This document shows, one piece after another, positions 4,409-6,787 of a stretch of DNA of 6,787 nucleotides (the stretch's first letter is position 1; the number at the start of each line of letters is the position of its first letter). The DNA is taken from NCBI GenBank assembly GCA_030271555.1, contig JARXKQ010000063.1, forward strand, positions 1-6,787. The letters run 5' to 3'. This DNA comes from Chloroflexota bacterium. Its GTDB lineage: Bacteria; Chloroflexota; Limnocylindria; Limnocylindrales; CSP1-4. Position numbers and translations under genes: made by a program. A model generated the notes under the pieces. The model worked only from the letters and a program-made list of their open reading frames with translations, did not search any database and was not told the DNA's origin.

Positions 4409-6787
4409 GAGGTGGGTATTCCCGCGGGGCTATTGGCGGATTTCTCCCTCGTCACCCCAATGGTCGCCGGGACGAACGCTGCGCGATAACGCTCGACGAA
4501 TGCCTGAGCGCCGACTTGCTGGAAGAACTGCTCGGCCGACGTGGCTGCTTCTGATGCCTCCGGGAACTGACCCGCGGCCCGCGCCCCGACCGAGACATTG
4601 AGTAGCGCCAGGACGAAGGCCGCGCTTGCGCCGGTCAGGTCGCGCCGGGCCGCCAGGTAGCTGTCGCGCGCGTCGCTCCAGCGGCCTTCAAGCATCGCCA
4701 GCGCACAGGCATGGGAGGCCCGCCGGCCATCCGCGGCGCGACCCGGCCGCGGGATCCCGGCCAATGAGTGGACTGCCTCTCTGGCCCACGAGATCTCGTT
4801 TGCAGCCACGGCGGCCACCACGGCGGCAAGGACGGAGTCGTCGACCGATTCAACGTGCTCCCAGCCGCTGCGCGCTGAGGGCATGACCGCGTCCCAATCA
4901 CCCGCCGCCAGGTGGATGGTCGCCTCGCTACCGGCCAATGACGCCACAGCTTGCGAGCTGGACGTGCCGGCAAGTGCGCGCGCCTCGGCAGCACCTGCGT
5001 AGGCATCGTCCAGGCGCCCGCGGAACGCAAGGCAGATCGCCCGCTGGATGGTCCGCCAGGCCCCATAGAATCCCGGCGCATCAAGCTCGTCGACTACATC
5101 GATCCAGGCATCCCAAGCGCCCAGCTCAAACGATTGTGACAGAGCGGCATGGGCGAACTGGTAGGTCCACGTGAGCATGCCGTGGCGCTCCGCGATTGAG
5201 TAGCCCTCCGTCAGTACCTCGGCCGCCGCCGCCACGTCGTCGCTGCCAATCAGGCCAAGCAGGTTGTTGCGTGCCCGGAGCGCGGCTGAGATGTACCCGC
5301 GCTGCTCCGCGACATACATTGCTCCGCGTAGCAGTACTTCGCCCTCGCGCACTCGCGTCGTGTTCGTCAGCGCAGTTCCCTTGGTGATCAGGACCTCGGT
5401 CAGTTGTTCGTCCGTTGCGGCATCCGGCGTTGCCAGGACACGGTCACACCAAGTGATCGCCTCCTCGGGCTCGCCCCCGATCATCAATGCCCGGCCCAGC
5501 TCGGCCTGCGCCGCGACCACCTCGGGCGTTGCACCGAGGTCCTTCGCCGCCTCAAGTGCCGGTCGCAGCAGGGTGATTGCCGGCCGTTCGGCATGCTCGC
5601 CCATGTGGGTGGAGGCCTGGGCGGTGAGGCCGCGCAGCAGGCCGAGCCGGTCACCGGCATCGCGGCTGAGCGTCTCGACCGCCCGAGCGTGCTTCATGGC
5701 AGCGTCGAACAGGCCGACGAAGGCCGCAGCCGATACCGCCCGCTCGTGCAGGGCAACCATCTCCTCACGCTCGCTCGTGACCGCGAGCGCCTGCTCGAGG
5801 TAGGCAAGCCCCTGCTTGTACGAGTGGAGCGACAAGGCCCGCTCAGCGGCTCCGCGCAACGAGACCCGCGCCTGTGCCGCCAGGGCATCGGCCTCCCGAC
5901 CGGCCGGGGTGGCACGGTAGGCCTCGACGTAGTGACTGGCCAAAACGCCAGCCAGTTCGTCTTCGCCGAGCGACTCGTAATAACGGGCCGCGGCAACGTG
6001 CAGCGCCCGGCGATCGGCCCGCGACAGTGAACCCTCGGCGACCTCCCTGACGACCGCCTGGACGAACTGGTATTGCCCCCGTTCGGGCGAGCGCGGGTCG
6101 ACGTCGACCTGGAGGATCTGGCGCCGCACCAGTGCGGTCAGCTGTTCGCGAAGCGCATCCGGCCGCTCCGCGGAGATGGCTGCGAGCGCGTCGATTGTGA
6201 AGCTCTGGCCCACGACCGCCGCGGTCTGGACTACCCGCCGGTCTACCTCGCCGAGCGCGTCCAGACGCGCCGCGATCAAGGCGTGGAGCGTGTCCGGCAC
6301 GGCCAGGTTGTCTGCACGGCCCTTCATCCCGTAGCTGCCGTCGCCCGTGGCCACGATTTCGTCCCGGTCGAGAAGCATGCGGATCGTCTCTACCGCGTAC
6401 AGCGGGATGCCCTCGGCCCGACTGGAGATGGCCATCACGGCGTCCTCGGGAATGCCCGGCACGGTGCGGCGCACCATCTCCGCCATTTGCTCGGGCTCGA
6501 GTGGATCGAGCTTCATAGCGGTGACGCTGCGTACGTTGGCGCCCCAACTGGGTCTGTGTTCGTGGAGCTCCGGCCGGGCCAGTGTCAAGACGTAGATCGG
6601 CTTGTTTCGCACGCGATCGAGCAACTCCTCGATGAAGTCGAGCATGCCCTCATCAGCCCACTGGATGTCCTCGAAGACCAGTACAGTCGGGCCATGCTCG
6701 GCGATCCGGTCGAAGAGCGTGCGCCACGCGGCGAACAACTCGTCGCGCGACCCAGCGGGCATGGGATCCAGCGCGAGCAGGCCGGCC
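4405..6787 (-). CDS. AAA (AAA_16/STAND-like) ATPase with TPR-like tail, cyclase-associated family, N-terminus missing
   Basis: The frame is open to the right edge, and the visible part begins AGLLALDP just before a Met at 6762. Residues below are counted from that Met, which is probably internal (785 residues follow). VLVFEDIQWAD (27-37) is a Walker B strand with acidic E31/D32 and the QWAD ending typical of AAA_16 ATPases. The Walker A loop must lie upstream, outside the window. SRAEGIPLYAVETIRMLLDR (114-133) and PDTLHALIAARLDAL (156-170) continue the ATPase module. From about 250 to 765 the protein is Ala/Leu/Glu-rich and helical, resembling degenerate TPR repeats. No C-terminal LuxR helix-turn-helix is seen. 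This layout recalls large actinobacterial and Chloroflexota proteins with an N-terminal adenylate/guanylate cyclase domain, but whether one exists here is not visible. It converges on the GH57 gene with overlapping stops. The substrate or signal is unknown. Confidence 0.85.
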   Translation of the reverse strand, partial: AGLLALDPMPAGSRDELFAAWRTLFDRIAEHGPTVLVFEDIQWADEGMLDFIEELLDRVRNKPIYVLTLARPELHEHRPSWGANVRSVTAMKLDPLEPEQMAEMVRRTVPGIPEDAVMAISSRAEGIPLYAVETIRMLLDRDEIVATGDGSYGMKGRADNLAVPDTLHALIAARLDALGEVDRRVVQTAAVVGQSFTIDALAAISAERPDALREQLTALVRRQILQVDVDPRSPERGQYQFVQAVVREVAEGSLSRADRRALHVAAARYYESLGEDELAGVLASHYVEAYRATPAGREADALAAQARVSLRGAAERALSLHSYKQGLAYLEQALAVTSEREEMVALHERAVSAAAFVGLFDAAMKHARAVETLSRDAGDRLGLLRGLTAQASTHMGEHAERPAITLLRPALEAAKDLGATPEVVAAQAELGRALMIGGEPEEAITWCDRVLATPDAATDEQLTEVLITKGTALTNTTRVREGEVLLRGAMYVAEQRGYISAALRARNNLLGLIGSDDVAAAAEVLTEGYSIAERHGMLTWTYQFAHAALSQSFELGAWDAWIDVVDELDAPGFYGAWRTIQRAICLAFRGRLDDAYAGAAEARALAGTSSSQAVASLAGSEATIHLAAGDWDAVMPSARSGWEHVESVDDSVLAAVVAAVAANEISWAREAVHSLAGIPRPGRAADGRRASHACALAMLEGRWSDARDSYLAARRDLTGASAAFVLALLNVSVGARAAGQFPEASEAATSAEQFFQQVGAQAFVERYRAAFVPATIGVTREKSANSPAGIPTS

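Noticed and set aside
4407..4412. Strong AGGAGG just after the GH57 stop, suggesting a further plus-strand gene
   Set aside because: No suitably spaced start opens a credible frame; the only plus-strand frames here are shadow frames running out of the GH57 gene. The region codes for the C-terminus of the minus-strand ATPase.
4421..4428. CCCGCGGG palindrome near the convergent stops as a terminator
   Set aside because: It has no loop, no T-run follows on either strand, and it lies in the ATPase coding sequence.
5264..6030. Plus-strand frames of 179 and 208 codons opposite the ATPase gene
   Set aside because: The minus-strand frame is continuous with clear ATPase and helical-repeat character; the plus-strand products are low-complexity shadows.

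Overview
The window is GC-rich DNA, densely packed with genes, from an unidentified bacterium. It carries the end of a glycogen (alpha-glucan) metabolism cluster facing an unrelated-looking signalling ATPase gene. High GC, GTG/TTG-type starts without clear Shine-Dalgarno sequences, a TLGT-type GH57 enzyme, and a cyclase-associated AAA/TPR protein all suit Chloroflexota or Actinomycetota. This placement is inference only; no rRNA or other marker gene is present.

Layout. (1) Positions 1-101, minus strand: the first 33 codons of a GT5 glycogen synthase (glgA), running off the left edge. (2) Positions 102-144: a 43-bp divergent intergenic gap with a perfect 10-bp inverted repeat at its exact centre, 8 nt from each start codon. 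(3) Positions 145-2319, plus strand: a complete alpha-glucan phosphorylase (glgP, GT35, TIGR02094/DUF3417 type). (4) About 2333-4408, plus strand: a complete GH57 enzyme with catalytic, DUF1925-like and DUF1926-like parts, resembling 4-alpha-glucanotransferase/alpha-amylase. It lies 13 nt after glgP or overlaps it, depending on start choice. (5) Positions 4405-6787, minus strand: the C-terminal 793 residues of a large AAA (AAA_16/STAND-like) ATPase with a helical TPR-like tail, of the kind usually attached to an adenylate/guanylate cyclase domain. Its N-terminus lies beyond the right edge. The two convergent genes share their stop codons in a CTAG tetranucleotide.

How the genes fit together. 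GlgA extends alpha-1,4-glucan from ADP-glucose. GlgP releases glucose-1-phosphate from chain ends. The GH57 enzyme probably rearranges or hydrolyses short glucans that the phosphorylase cannot use, a role filled by MalQ or GlgX elsewhere. Synthesis and breakdown genes therefore face away from one tiny shared control region whose only visible signal is the palindrome. The ATPase gene ends against this cluster, but nothing in the sequence ties it functionally to glycogen.

No tRNA, rRNA, CRISPR array, insertion sequence, attachment site or convincing terminator was seen. Apart from the 43-bp divergent gap and 13 nt after glgP, every base is inside a gene. The window looks like ordinary core metabolism plus a common signalling family; I found no strong evidence of an undescribed system. 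The divergent palindrome is the most interesting item.
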